Of a stretch of DNA of 9,922 nucleotides, positions 1-9,300 are shown piece by piece. The stretch lies in contig JABMPI010000188.1 in NCBI GenBank assembly GCA_013203755.1, forward strand, positions 1 through 9,922, written 5' to 3'. This stretch comes from Bacteroidota bacterium (GTDB lineage: Bacteria; Bacteroidota; Bacteroidia; Bacteroidales; Prolixibacteraceae). Position 1 is the stretch's first letter. The number at the start of each line of letters is the position of its first letter. Position numbers and translations under genes: made by a program. A model generated the notes under the pieces. The model saw only the letters and a list, made by a program, of their open reading frames with translations, did not search any database and was not told the origin of the DNA.

Positions 1-2068
1 ACTCGCATGTTGCATTAATTATTTTTATCTCTTTTCCCGGTTTTACCCATTCCGGGGAAAGGACAGAAAACAAATATAAATCTCTTTTATTTTCCTCGAC
101 TCCAGCACTTCCACCATATTCCCTTACCAACATATTTCGGATAAGTAATGATGTTTTTGCAGCAGCCCAGGCATGAGGTGCAGGTATCGGATCAGGATCT
201 CTGTCTGCCCAGGGTTCAATCATATTTTCAAAACCTTCGTGGGTTGACCCGTTATGAAGGAGTATATGGTACATATCCAGCAGCGCATGTTTTTGCTTGT
301 TAATAGCAATGTATTGATTGGCAAGGTTTGTTGTAGCATACTGGTGCAAATGCATTCCGTTACGATAGGTCATAATCCCTTCGCGGTATTTATTTTTTCG
401 AATATGGTTAAGGGTACCTGCCACTCGTGTGTCGGTAGGTTTAAGCACTTCGGTAGGGTAAACCAGTAGCATATTTTCCCAATCCTGGTTTGTCCTGAAT
501 TCTTTAAAACCCTTTCTGGATGCTTCGCCTGTAATAAATTCATACAAGCCAGTTGGTATGTATCCATCTTCTTTTGCGCTACTGTTAATCGCTTTCTGAA
601 CTGCTTTGTTATAAGAGTCGTGAAACCGGGTCCACAACTTTGCATCTTCGGTTTTAACCGATATTTTTGCAACACGTATGGCATCGCGCAATCCCAACAA
701 ACACCAAAGATTATGACTTGTGTAGTGTCCCTTAATCATTTCGGCGTCAAATGGAGTTGATGCCGGCATTAGTCCATTTGGATTTTCATTGTGCCTTTTT
801 TGCATCCACTCCACTGCTTTTTTAATGGTTGGGTAAACACGTGTAGTATAACTCTCATTGGGAGCGTACAAACAATGGTTTGCCAAACTTACCAGTGCCT
901 GTCCATGAGAAGCCATAATCTCTTTTCCATGCGTTAAAATTGGGTCGAGGAACATCCCTTTTTCATTTTGATTATCAAGCAGCCATTGTGTATTTATATC
1001 CACAAACTGATGTAATCCTGCCACATCGTAAATACGCCTCATATCAACATAATCGTTAAAAAAGAGACCATCGTAAGGAAGTCCGCTACCCTGCCGTTTC
1101 GTGCCATCCAAATTACTTCTGGTAGCAAGAATAAGGTGCACAAGCCCCGCTTTATACGAATCGTTTACCCGTTTTTCAGGAATATCAAAATATCCGTTCC
1201 CTTCAATTAAATTTTCCCAAAAGGAAATACACTTGGTCTTATAATCGCTGTAATTTGCAGCTAACATTTTTGAAAGAAAAAGTGTTTCATTTTTGGATTG
1301 CACCGGCACACGAGGAAACTTAAACTCATATTCAACTGTTTCGTTTGGCTCCAATATTTTTTCATAAGAGCATATCCCCACAGTTGTTTCCTCTTTAACA
1401 TCTGATTCTATGGCATTAAATGGTTTTTTGTAAATTTTTCCTTTAACTGAAAAAAGTACTGGTTCTCCTTCGAATGTGTACACCGCTTTTCCATTTCGAA
1501 TGAATGTATTGTTCTCAAATTGATAATTGAAGTTTTCATTAAAAGATGATTTTCCAAAACGATGGTCTTTTCCTGAAGAGCGTGTAGCAACAGAAAATGA
1601 AGAATTTTGATTTTCGGAAGTTGTATTAATTATTGAAACTTTAACAAACTGAACAGAATTTTCCGGACCTTCATCTTTTAGCGAAAAACCAAACATTTCA
1701 ATATGATAATTCAAACCGTTTTCACTCCAGTCGTATTCAATAATAGGTAGCCATCCTTGATAGTAAGTTTTCTGAAATGCTTCTAAAGGTTGATTGTTTT
1801 TTCCATAAAAGAAACACAGCTCAGCTTCTCTGGTATAAATTGCCCCATCAAAAGTTACCTGCACTGGTTTCGGAGTAAATGGAACTCCTATTACGGTTGA
1901 TGATTTTGGTGTGTAACTCCATTCTTTTGACGGGTCGCTAATAGAAGGAGAAAACATACTAAAAGCATTGCCCCCGTGTACCGGGTCATCAGTCAATGAC
2001 TTTTCAGAATGCTGCGAGTGAGCAAACAAACTAACAAAAAGTAGAATGAAAGTTGTTCTATAAATCAT
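1..2068 (-). CDS. Secreted (alpha/alpha)6-barrel glycoside hydrolase-like protein, family not identified, C-terminus beyond window
   Basis: An uninterrupted reading frame starts at the ATG 2068-2066 and stays open to base 1: 689 codons and no stop, so the gene is cut by the window edge and is not broken. Residues 1-19 are a signal peptide (MIYRTTFILLFVSLFAHSQ). Residues about 25-285 are beta-rich and look like the N-terminal sandwich domain of six-hairpin glycosidases. Residues about 295-650 are paired helices with conserved-looking Asp/Glu/His clusters: PYDGLFFNDYVDMRR (331-345), HGKEIMASHG (380-389), GHYTSHNLW (447-455), GMHLHQY (571-577), HNGSTHEGFE (605-614) and PAPHAWAAA (629-637). A C-terminal beta domain begins near 660 (LYLFSVLSPEWVKPGKEI). 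This plan matches inverting (alpha/alpha)6-barrel hydrolases, but I cannot name the GH family, substrate or catalytic acid. It follows GH109 by 48 bases and probably shares its transcript. A polysaccharide lyase or a non-catalytic relative remains possible. Confidence 0.8.
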   Translation of the reverse strand, partial: MIYRTTFILLFVSLFAHSQHSEKSLTDDPVHGGNAFSMFSPSISDPSKEWSYTPKSSTVIGVPFTPKPVQVTFDGAIYTREAELCFFYGKNNQPLEAFQKTYYQGWLPIIEYDWSENGLNYHIEMFGFSLKDEGPENSVQFVKVSIINTTSENQNSSFSVATRSSGKDHRFGKSSFNENFNYQFENNTFIRNGKAVYTFEGEPVLFSVKGKIYKKPFNAIESDVKEETTVGICSYEKILEPNETVEYEFKFPRVPVQSKNETLFLSKMLAANYSDYKTKCISFWENLIEGNGYFDIPEKRVNDSYKAGLVHLILATRSNLDGTKRQGSGLPYDGLFFNDYVDMRRIYDVAGLHQFVDINTQWLLDNQNEKGMFLDPILTHGKEIMASHGQALVSLANHCLYAPNESYTTRVYPTIKKAVEWMQKRHNENPNGLMPASTPFDAEMIKGHYTSHNLWCLLGLRDAIRVAKISVKTEDAKLWTRFHDSYNKAVQKAINSSAKEDGYIPTGLYEFITGEASRKGFKEFRTNQDWENMLLVYPTEVLKPTDTRVAGTLNHIRKNKYREGIMTYRNGMHLHQYATTNLANQYIAINKQKHALLDMYHILLHNGSTHEGFENMIEPWADRDPDPIPAPHAWAAAKTSLLIRNMLVREYGGSAGVEENKRDLYLFSVLSPEWVKPGKEIKIINATCE

Positions 2069-2116
2069 TTTAATAAAAGTGCTTTTAATATGTGTTCCTC
2101 TCTTACTTGTATTCTA

Positions 2117-3466
2117 CTATTGGATTATTGGCAGCGGCTCATTTACCATCCATCTGCCACGGGTAAAATCGGGCACATCAACAGAATCGCTTCGGTTAGC
2201 CACAGACTCTTCGCTCAAGGGTCCTACAGCCGACCATGCAGCGGCATCATATACATCCTGGTCTAATGGTTCTCCATTTCTTAAACAGTACATCATACGC
2301 CAATTCATTAGAAAATCCATTCCACCATGGCCTCCGCTTTTCTTTGCCATCTCACCCATCTTTACCCAGAAAGGATGATCATATTCTTCAAAGCATTTGT
2401 CAATATCCTGCCACTCATGCGTATTCCCGTATTTCGAAATGGCTACCCTGTTTGGATATCCTCTGAAAGTACCTTTAGTTCCTTGTATTAGATTGATACG
2501 ATCATACGGACGTGGAGTTGTTGTATCGTGCTGAACCATGATACTTCTACCCAATTTTGTTTTAATCAACGAAGTATTCATATCGCCACAAATGTATCTT
2601 CTTTGATTTCGGAGATGATCAGGAGGGAAAGTTTCTGTGGCATATTTTGCCCTACCTAAAGCTGGTGAACTCATCGAAGTAAGGTAATCAAAACGGTCAC
2701 CTCGATTGATATTCATATATTGTGATACCGGGCCTAAACCATGTGTAGGATATAGGTTTCCATTGCGTTTCTCGTGGTGAGTGGTGCGCCATGTGCCAAT
2801 TCCTTTATCCATCATTTTCATTTGTCCGCGCAGGTCATGAATGTAAGCACACTCGCCATGCAAGAGCTGACCAAAAACGCCAAGTCGGCACATATTCAAC
2901 ACCATCAATTCTTCACGACCGTAACAGACATTTTCCATCATCATGCAGTTTTTCTGTGTTTTCTCGGCAGTGTCTACCAATTGCCAACACTCTTCTAAAG
3001 TTACTGCAGCCGGCACTTCGGTAAAAGCATGTTTACCAGAAAGCATGGCATCAACACACATGGGAGTATGCCACCTCCAGGGTGTTGCAATAACCACTGC
3101 ATCAATGTCGTCTCTCTCTAACATTCTACGATAATCGTAATCACCGCGTGTGTATGCATCTGGTTTTTGGTTGCCTGCTTTAACACACATCGCTTGTGCC
3201 TTATCTGTAGCTGTTGAGTCTATATCGCAAACTGCTTTAACTTCTACACCTTCGATGTTTAAATAATGACCAAGATGTCCGCGGTTTCGACCACCTAAAC
3301 CAATCATTCCCAGGCGGATTACATCGAGTGATTTCGATTTTAATCCATAAACGGATTTATGAGGAGAGCTTATAGCCGAGTTTCCTGCTTTTGAGTTAGT
3401 AGCAACAATAACACCGGCAGTTGCAGCAAGTGTGGTTTTAATAAAATTACGTCGGTTCTTTTGCAT
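2117..3466 (-). CDS. GH109-family protein (Gfo/Idh/MocA fold), predicted NAD-dependent N-acetylgalactosaminidase, Tat-exported
   Basis: 449 residues, close to the roughly 440-450 usual for GH109. GH109 enzymes hydrolyse terminal N-acetylgalactosamine using tightly bound NAD, by transient oxidation and elimination, and are known for alpha-GalNAc (blood group A) cleavage. Residues 1-28 hold a twin-arginine signal (NRRNFIK, 4-10), fitting export of a cofactor-loaded protein. The Rossmann nucleotide-binding loop is GMIGLGGRNRG (53-63). The EKP motif of Gfo/Idh/MocA dehydrogenases reads EVP (150-152), so the dehydrogenase lysine is absent, as expected for GH109. From memory of the Elizabethkingia enzyme, its Glu149, Tyr179, Tyr225, His228 and Tyr307 correspond to Glu150, Tyr182, Tyr239, His242 and Tyr321 here. 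The last three share a constant offset of 14. The GGHGGMDF segment (378-385) is also family-like. The gene ends in a double TAG stop. Exact substrate and anomer preference are not readable from the sequence. Confidence 0.9.
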   Translation of the reverse strand: MQKNRRNFIKTTLAATAGVIVATNSKAGNSAISSPHKSVYGLKSKSLDVIRLGMIGLGGRNRGHLGHYLNIEGVEVKAVCDIDSTATDKAQAMCVKAGNQKPDAYTRGDYDYRRMLERDDIDAVVIATPWRWHTPMCVDAMLSGKHAFTEVPAAVTLEECWQLVDTAEKTQKNCMMMENVCYGREELMVLNMCRLGVFGQLLHGECAYIHDLRGQMKMMDKGIGTWRTTHHEKRNGNLYPTHGLGPVSQYMNINRGDRFDYLTSMSSPALGRAKYATETFPPDHLRNQRRYICGDMNTSLIKTKLGRSIMVQHDTTTPRPYDRINLIQGTKGTFRGYPNRVAISKYGNTHEWQDIDKCFEEYDHPFWVKMGEMAKKSGGHGGMDFLMNWRMMYCLRNGEPLDQDVYDAAAWSAVGPLSEESVANRSDSVDVPDFTRGRWMVNEPLPIIQ

Positions 3467-3505
3467 GATATTTTAGGTTTATTTGGTTTATTCTTTATTT
3501 GCAGA

Positions 3506-3584
3506 AAGGTCGGATCTGAAATCAGATTATTTTAAAAGTTGTTTTTTTTGAGATTAATCTTTCAGGAAAAAACAAACCGACCTT
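3506..3584. repeat. Long imperfect inverted repeat upstream of the GH109 gene
   Basis: AAGGTCGG (3506-3513) is exactly complementary to CCGACCTT (3577-3584). Inside it, CTGAAA (3516-3521) and GATTA (3525-3529) pair with TAATCTTTCAG (3555-3565), leaving a 3-base bulge (3522-3524). That gives 19 pairs around a 25-base A/T-rich loop. Two local palindromes use the same bases and would compete: ATCTGA/TCAGAT (3514-3527) and AGATTAATCT (3551-3560). The element fills most of the 131-base gap (3467-3597) after the plug-like gene. It could be an intercistronic RNA structure, an attenuator, an operator or an old palindromic insertion. No uridine tract follows it in the minus-strand transcript, so it is not a typical terminator. 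Confidence 0.5.
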
Positions 3585-3597
3585 AGTAACTATAGAT

Positions 3598-4299
3598 TCA
3601 ATTATCAATTGTTTGAATTTTTAAAATTGAAGAAAATTTCCCCCCAAACTGAGTCTTATAAATATGTAATTCTTCTGGTCTTTTTAATAAAGTCACCGAC
3701 TTTACCTCGCTTGGAGAAAGAAGTTCCACGTTCTGAAAGGTAGTTGGTGATCCATTCATTAAAATTAAGGCACCCCAATTCTCTAAAAATGGGTCTTTCG
3801 GGAAACCACGTGGTTCGTTCGTTAGTCCTTTTGGGAAAATTGTATGATTATCGTAATCTATTACAACAGAAGGACATTCATGTTCTATTACCTTGAAAAT
3901 ATTTGAAAACTGAGAAAATGGATTTGCAAAATAGGTCAATGCCAGTTCTTTCTCCTCACCTTGAAGCTCTTTTATAGTGGTATTATTGTGTCGTATTTGT
4001 TTTTCATCAGAGTTATAAATAAAAGTGCCTTTTATTGCTTCTTTAACAGGCACCGAAAAGATCTCTTTATTGGGAGTATAAAAAATTAAGGGCTCGTTAC
4101 CTGAAATTCCTAATTTGAATACCCCTTTACGGTTGGATATTACTTTGGTTATTAATTTATAGGATGTACAGACTTGTACACCTTTGACCGGATCGTTTGC
4201 ATTATCAACAATTTTACCTTTGAAATTAATGCTTTGCCCTAACACTGTAGCATTGATTAAGAAGGTACAGACAAGAAGAAGGAGGGGTAATCTTTTCAT
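3598..4299 (-). CDS. Small secreted protein with carboxypeptidase-regulatory-like and TonB-receptor plug-like domains, no beta barrel
   Basis: 233 residues, ATG 4299-4297, stop TGA 3600-3598. Residues 1-22 are a signal peptide (basic start, then LPLLLLVCTFLIN, cleavage likely near Gly21-Gln22). Residues 24-75 resemble the beta-sandwich found at the front of SusC proteins (FKGKIVDNANDPVKGVQV, then NRKGVFKL). Residues 175-232 line up by eye with the end of the plug domain of the SusC in this window: ALILMNGSP, LSPSEVKSVTLLK, IYKTQFGGKFSSILKIQT against PLYVINGIL, LDPNEVETINFLK, IYGSNAGNGVVLITT. There is no barrel, and the stop is followed by ordinary intergenic sequence, so this looks like a complete small protein and not a truncated transporter. 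Its function is unknown. It sits 305 bases after susD, behind a terminator, and 131 bases before GH109. A role tied to the SusCD pair is only inferred from position. Confidence 0.75.
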   Translation of the reverse strand: MKRLPLLLLVCTFLINATVLGQSINFKGKIVDNANDPVKGVQVCTSYKLITKVISNRKGVFKLGISGNEPLIFYTPNKEIFSVPVKEAIKGTFIYNSDEKQIRHNNTTIKELQGEEKELALTYFANPFSQFSNIFKVIEHECPSVVIDYDNHTIFPKGLTNEPRGFPKDPFLENWGALILMNGSPTTFQNVELLSPSEVKSVTLLKRPEELHIYKTQFGGKFSSILKIQTIDN

Positions 4300-4604
4300 G
4301 ATTGAGTTTTATTATTCTGTAAATGTTGGACGAATAGAACTACTTAAATCCTCTTTAAAATTAAAAAGACTTTAATCCATATTTTACCAGGGCAGACTCC
4401 AAATAATACCGATTTTACAACCAAGTGTCACGTACTATCAGTTCGCTCAGTGTACTCCTTTGCTGTAGTATTGGCATTTACCACTGTAAACTTCTAAAAT
4501 TGCTAAGTGGCATTTTGAAGTACAATTGGTATAACAAGAGCTTGACATGTAATGGTAAAAAAAGGGGAACATACTGTCCCCCTTTATCTTTAATAATAAT
4601 AATA
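4300..4604. other. Gene-free stretch between the SusD gene and the plug-like gene
   Basis: 305 bases. Next to the SusD stop is a short TAA-rich tract (about 4591-4603), followed by the terminator at 4557-4585. The rest, 4300-4556, is AT-rich and has no believable coding frame. On the minus strand TATTATTTG (4401-4409 region) is one base longer than the Bacteroidota -7 consensus TAnnTTTG, and no TTTG lies at the right distance upstream. A promoter for the plug-like gene probably lies here but I cannot point to it. CCACT/AGTGG (about 4480-4509) could form a weak stem. No tRNA, rRNA or CRISPR repeat is visible. Confidence 0.5.
4557..4585 (-). terminator. Rho-independent terminator after the SusD gene
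   Basis: Read on the minus strand, AAAGGGG (4585-4579) pairs with CCCCTTT (4567-4561) around an 11-base loop. A run of seven T residues (4563-4557), partly in the stem, follows at once. It begins about 20 bases after the SusD stop codon, the usual place for a terminator. It implies that susC-susD form one transcript and that downstream genes depend on readthrough or on a separate promoter. Confidence 0.8.
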
Positions 4605-6374
4605 TTATAATTCAGGATTAAAATTACCTCCCCAACCTGTATTTTGTTCCAGGTTCGGATTTTTATCGATATCACTTAATCTGATAGGGAAGAAATAATA
4701 AGTCTCCGGCATTACCATTTGCGTTGGACCACTACCTGCAATTAACTCCACCACTTCGGAGTAAAATTCTGTTGGAAGAATCTCTGATTTAGCAGCTTTT
4801 TGAACATCATCTGCTGTAAGTTCAGTAGCATCCCTTCCATTTACTGTCAAAGCCATAATACCATATTTACGCATACCGTCTAAACGGTCTAACATACGAT
4901 GACGGCGAAGATCCCAGAAACGTTTTCCTTCAAAAGCCATTTCAATGAATTTCTCAGCAAGAATTGCTTCGCGCACTTCTTCCCGGGTCATCCCTGCTTT
5001 TAGTCCATACATCCCATCAGTACCTGCTTCAATACCTGCACGTTCGCGAATGTCTTTCAACACCTGAATAGCATCGGGAGACTTTCCTGTTTCGTTAGCT
5101 GCCTCTGCATAATTAAAAAGCACTTCGGTATAACGAATTTCCGGCCAGTCGTAATCGTTGGTAGATACCAATTCAGAAACATTCGCTTCATTAATACCTT
5201 TTCTACACCACAATCCGGTCCGGTAAAAGCTTGAACCCTGAATTACATATCCAAATGCATCCTGAGGATCTATAAGATTTGCCATTGTATATTGACGACG
5301 TCCTGCTTTTCCGCTTAATTCATAGAACCCACCATTCCAAACCAAATTGGCAGCAAAACGAGGGTCACGATTCATCCAATAGGTTTGTACATCGTAGGTA
5401 TATGCTGAAGTAGCATCTCCTGGCATTTTCCCATCTTTCATTGGGTAAGCTGCAGCAAGAGCCCAACCAGGTTGATCACCACCAGTCGCATTTTTAGTCT
5501 CAGAAAGTGGACGTATGCTTTGCTCTCCTCGTCCGTCAGACCTAATTGGGTCTTTAAAAACTACCGATAAGATATTTTCTTTGTGCTCTTCCGTTTCAAA
5601 AATATCAACGTAGTTTTCTAATAAACCATATCCGTGTGAATCGAGGAAATCTTTAGCTGATTTATTCGCAGAATAAGCATCGGCCCAATATTGATTTCCG
5701 TAAGGATTAGATGAATTAAACTGAGGAGATGCTTTGTATAACAATACCCGGCCTTTAAAAGCCATTGCACCTGCTTTATCAACTCTACCATAATCACTTC
5801 CGGTATATTTATCGGGTAAACCTGCAATTGCAGCATCTAAATCTTCAATAATAAAATTGAAACATTCTGCAGTAGAATTTCTTGGAACTTCCAAATCATC
5901 AGTCAATTCCTGAGGTTCTTTTAATATTGGAACACCACCGTGGTAATAAACCATTTTAAAGTAATGGTATGCCCTTAAAAATTTGGCTTGTGCAAGAAGC
6001 GGTGCTTTTTTGTCTTCAGCAATTGCTCCTTCCGGAACCTCTTTTAAAAGGATATTAATCCGGCGAATCTCAACATAGGGCCAGGTTTTCATTGTACCAT
6101 TATCTGTTTCAATCCAACCAGCTCCAATAATACTTCCGTTTTCATCAGACCAATTTCCTTGGTTTATTGGCCATGATACAGGTAAAGCTTGACGATACAA
6201 AGCAGCTAAATAGGCGGTTGCAGTTTGTTCGTCATCAAAAGTTCCTTGTCCCGGATAATTGCTTAAATCTTCCACTTCATCCAATACATTCCCGCAACTG
6301 CTAATGATGAATATTAATAGTAGTAAACTAAATATTTTAGTTATTCCCTTATTGTAATTTATTATATTTTTCAT
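4605..6374 (-). CDS. SusD/RagB-family surface glycan-binding lipoprotein
   Basis: 589 residues. It is the outer-membrane lipoprotein that caps the SusC pore and helps capture the glycan. The lipobox is ISSC with Cys27, after a hydrophobic stretch (15-25). Acidic residues soon after the cysteine (LDEVED, 31-36) fit a surface-export signal. The N-terminal SusD-like part covers about 30-215, with the family-typical segments AKFLRAYHYFKMVYYHGGVPIL (split here as AKFLRAYHYF at 130-139 and GGVPIL at 146-151) and YGRVDKAGAMAFKGRVLLYK (195-214). The C-terminal RagB/SusD part covers about 260-589, with AEKFIEMAFEGKRFWDLRRH (473-492) and the closing FFPIRLSDIDKNPNLEQNTG (561-580). The start lies 11 bases after the SusC stop, so the two are surely cotranscribed. 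The bound glycan cannot be read from the sequence. Confidence 0.96.
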   Translation of the reverse strand: MKNIINYNKGITKIFSLLLLIFIISSCGNVLDEVEDLSNYPGQGTFDDEQTATAYLAALYRQALPVSWPINQGNWSDENGSIIGAGWIETDNGTMKTWPYVEIRRINILLKEVPEGAIAEDKKAPLLAQAKFLRAYHYFKMVYYHGGVPILKEPQELTDDLEVPRNSTAECFNFIIEDLDAAIAGLPDKYTGSDYGRVDKAGAMAFKGRVLLYKASPQFNSSNPYGNQYWADAYSANKSAKDFLDSHGYGLLENYVDIFETEEHKENILSVVFKDPIRSDGRGEQSIRPLSETKNATGGDQPGWALAAAYPMKDGKMPGDATSAYTYDVQTYWMNRDPRFAANLVWNGGFYELSGKAGRRQYTMANLIDPQDAFGYVIQGSSFYRTGLWCRKGINEANVSELVSTNDYDWPEIRYTEVLFNYAEAANETGKSPDAIQVLKDIRERAGIEAGTDGMYGLKAGMTREEVREAILAEKFIEMAFEGKRFWDLRRHRMLDRLDGMRKYGIMALTVNGRDATELTADDVQKAAKSEILPTEFYSEVVELIAGSGPTQMVMPETYYFFPIRLSDIDKNPNLEQNTGWGGNFNPEL

Positions 6375-6385
6375 TTCTGTAAATT

Positions 6386-9300
6386 TTAGAAGTTAATATT
6401 TACACCACCGGTGAACGTTTTCATTAGCGGATAAGAGTCAAGCGTAGCCTGCTCCGGATCGTGTTCTTTGTATTGGCTAATAGCAAATACGTTTGTACCA
6501 TTCGCAAACACTTGCACTTTGCTAAGACCAATTTTATTAAACCATCGGCTTGGAAGTGTATATCCAATATTCAGGTTTTTCAAACGTAAATAGGAAGCTT
6601 TTCTAATCCAGAACGATGATGCATTACCTCCAAATTCGTGTTGTCTCCAATTGGCTCCTGCTCTTGGGTATTTGGCATTCGGATCTTCCGGAGTCCAGTA
6701 GTTGTCTTTCCAAAGCGCAAAATAAGGTCGTCCAACCTGAAATACACCTCCACCATTTCGGGTAGAAACCATTCTGTCGTAATTGCCTACTCCCTGGAAA
6801 TGAGTATTAACAGCTATGCCTTTCCACTCCAGGTTAAGTCCAAGACCGTAATTTATCCGTGGTGCTCCATTATCGCTAAGGTAAGTATTATCGTTCCCGT
6901 CAATTTTTCCGTCAGGGTCGTCAGCGTAGTTTGCTCCGCGGATATCTTCAAATAATAAAGTACCAATTTGAGGTTGTCTTCCAAATACAGTATAACCATC
7001 AGGAATTGCATCCAATTCTGCTTGTGTACGGATTATTCCTTTTGAAATTAATCCAAAAATACGGTTTGCAGGTTTACCTACCCGGCTTCTCCAATTGTCT
7101 GTATAAGTACCATCTGTATAAGATTCTGGCTCATCATAAATATCCCATTGGTCAACAGCATAACCCATGTTTGCATATACTTGGTAGGTTAACTCCCCAA
7201 CTTTATCGTTCCAGTTGGCAGAAATCTCAAATCCATTCCACGACCGTTCCGCATAATTTTCCCAGGGCAAACTGGCACCCAAAGTACTTGGGGTAGAACC
7301 TGTCCGAGCTCCCAAAATATCACTCATCGTTTTTCCCCAAATATCAAATTCTCCTCTCAATTTATTGTCTAATAAACCGTATTCAAGGCCAACATTCCAA
7401 TTTGATACTGTAGCCCAAGTAATAACAGGATTTGGCATTGAGCCGGGTCGCAACCCATCCTGTAACGAACTACCATATACATACCCAGTAGTTTTCTGGT
7501 AAGTATTTGTCCAGTTCCATGCGCCAATGGCATTTCCATTGACATCTACCACTGAACCCGTAGTTCCGTACGAACCTCTCAGTTTTAAATTACTAAGCCA
7601 ACTTACGTCTTGTAAAAAGTTTTCTTCTGATATACGCCAGGCCAACGATCCCGATGGGAAAAATCCCCATTGTTGCTCAGGTGCAAATTTGTAGTTGCCA
7701 TCGTAACGGAAAGAAAATTCAGCAATGTATTTCGATGCAAAGCTATAATTTGCACGACCAATCCATGAAGCACTTGCAAATTGACTTTCATTTCCGGAGA
7801 ACCATCGTCTTTCCGTATCGCCTGAAGCATTATAAATTTGATCGATAGAAGAAGACAACAGTTCATTGGCCCGGCCATACAAATATTTACCATCGCTTTC
7901 TCTTTGTTCATAAACTGCAACAGCATTAATACTATGGTCTCCAAATTCACGGTTGTAATTTACATACCAGTTAAATTGGTAAGAACTTCCTAAATTAACT
8001 CTTTCCTGAATATTTTCGTATCCTGAGCTAAGGTTGTGTTTTGCGGTTAGTGTAGGATCTACAGGGCCGGGAATAAATTTATTTGTTGTACTTCCGGACT
8101 GAAACTTATACCAGTTATTATGCAAAACAAGTGCTTTCGAATTATCGTCGTATGAAGTTAGATGCCCTTGCGCACTGGTGCTTAATCCTTTTATATATTT
8201 GCCCAAATCAAGATCGAATCGAACTATTCCATCAAGTGTGCGTTTTGTAGAACGCCGATAACCACCATGAAGCATAATTTCTGGTGGATGATATCCACCG
8301 GTCATTACAGGAAATTGTTCGGTATCATTGGTAGGGTTTCCCTGCTCATCAACATAAAAAGGATACAAGCGAGACCAATTAAAGGTCGCTCTGTACCAGT
8401 CCCCTACTCTCTGGTCTTCAGCTCCATCATAGGGCCAGTACCATCGGTCGGCATTTCTTTGGTTACCACTAAGGTTTACCCTTACTTTAAATGCATCGGT
8501 AATTTTTGCAGTTACGTCAGAACGGAAGTTATACCTTTTATAATCTGTATTGTGATACGATCCCGCTTCATCATGGTATCCCATGGACAAGAAGTAGGTT
8601 ATTTTTTCTGACCCTCCATTTACACTTAAATTGTGTTGCTTAATAGACGGGTTTTGCCAGATTAAATCGTTAACGTCGTAATTTTTGTCTTTGAAGTAGT
8701 CAAAAATTTCAGAACCAAATTGTTTAGGCTGCCCTCTGGTAACATTAACATTATTCATGAATGTTAACTCCTCGGTAGCCGTATATTTTTGGTAGGGTTG
8801 TGTCGTACGCGAAGTTGAATACGAGGTTTTATAATTAAACATTGGTTTTTGTATTTTACCTTCTTTAGTGGTAATAAGTACAACCCCATTACCCGCATTC
8901 GAACCATAAATGGCAGCACTTGCGGCATCTTTTAAAAAGTTAATGGTTTCCACCTCGTTGGGGTCAAGCGCATCAAAATCTGCCTTGCCCTTTAAAATAC
9001 CATTTATTACATATAAGGGTTCTGCAAAACTACCCCTAATCCGAACATCTGAAGTAGCACCTGCTAAACCAGAATTACCAACAACAGTAACACCAGGAGC
9101 CCTACCTGCCATAGCATTGGAAAGATTAGCCATTGGTATATTTTGTAGCTCTTCAGTTTTTACGGAAGTAATAGAACCAGTCATGTTTACTTTTCTCTGT
9201 ACACCATATCCAACCGCAACAACTTCGTCGAGTGCAATAGAAGTGACCTGCATGGTAACGTTTACCTGTGTTTTACCATCCACAGCAATTTCCTGAGTTT

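Noticed and set aside
1..2068. Left fifth of the window as a gene-poor or decayed region, because only short complete frames occur there
   Set aside because: The minus-strand frame from 2068 is open all the way to base 1 with no stop; it only lacks its end because the window stops. The short frames at 254-469, 370-684 and 1408-1590 lie inside it in other frames.
2079..2378. Plus-strand frame starting with a hydrophobic, signal-like stretch
   Set aside because: It overlaps the end of the GH109 gene antisense, and the hydrophobic start is mostly intergenic T-rich sequence. It shows no independent coding signal.
2117..3466. Ordinary sugar dehydrogenase of the Gfo/Idh/MocA family
   Set aside because: The catalytic lysine of the EKP motif is replaced (EVP), a Tat signal is present, and the Tyr/His residues and spacing agree with GH109.
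3506..3584. Inverted repeat as a MITE or other mobile element
   Set aside because: No flanking direct repeat is visible (TTTGCAG on one side, AGTAACT on the other), and no second copy was seen in this window.
4591..4604. TAA-rich tract after the SusD stop as a microsatellite or phase-variation repeat
   Set aside because: Only about four units, placed after the stop codon, in AT-rich sequence. It cannot switch a reading frame and is most simply chance.
6931..7296. Plus-strand frame of 121 codons
   Set aside because: Antisense to the SusC barrel coding sequence, with no recognisable domain, signal or promoter.
8910..9296. Plus-strand frame of 128 codons
   Set aside because: It lies wholly antisense to the conserved plug and front domains of the SusC gene and has no family-like features. 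It is a shadow frame.
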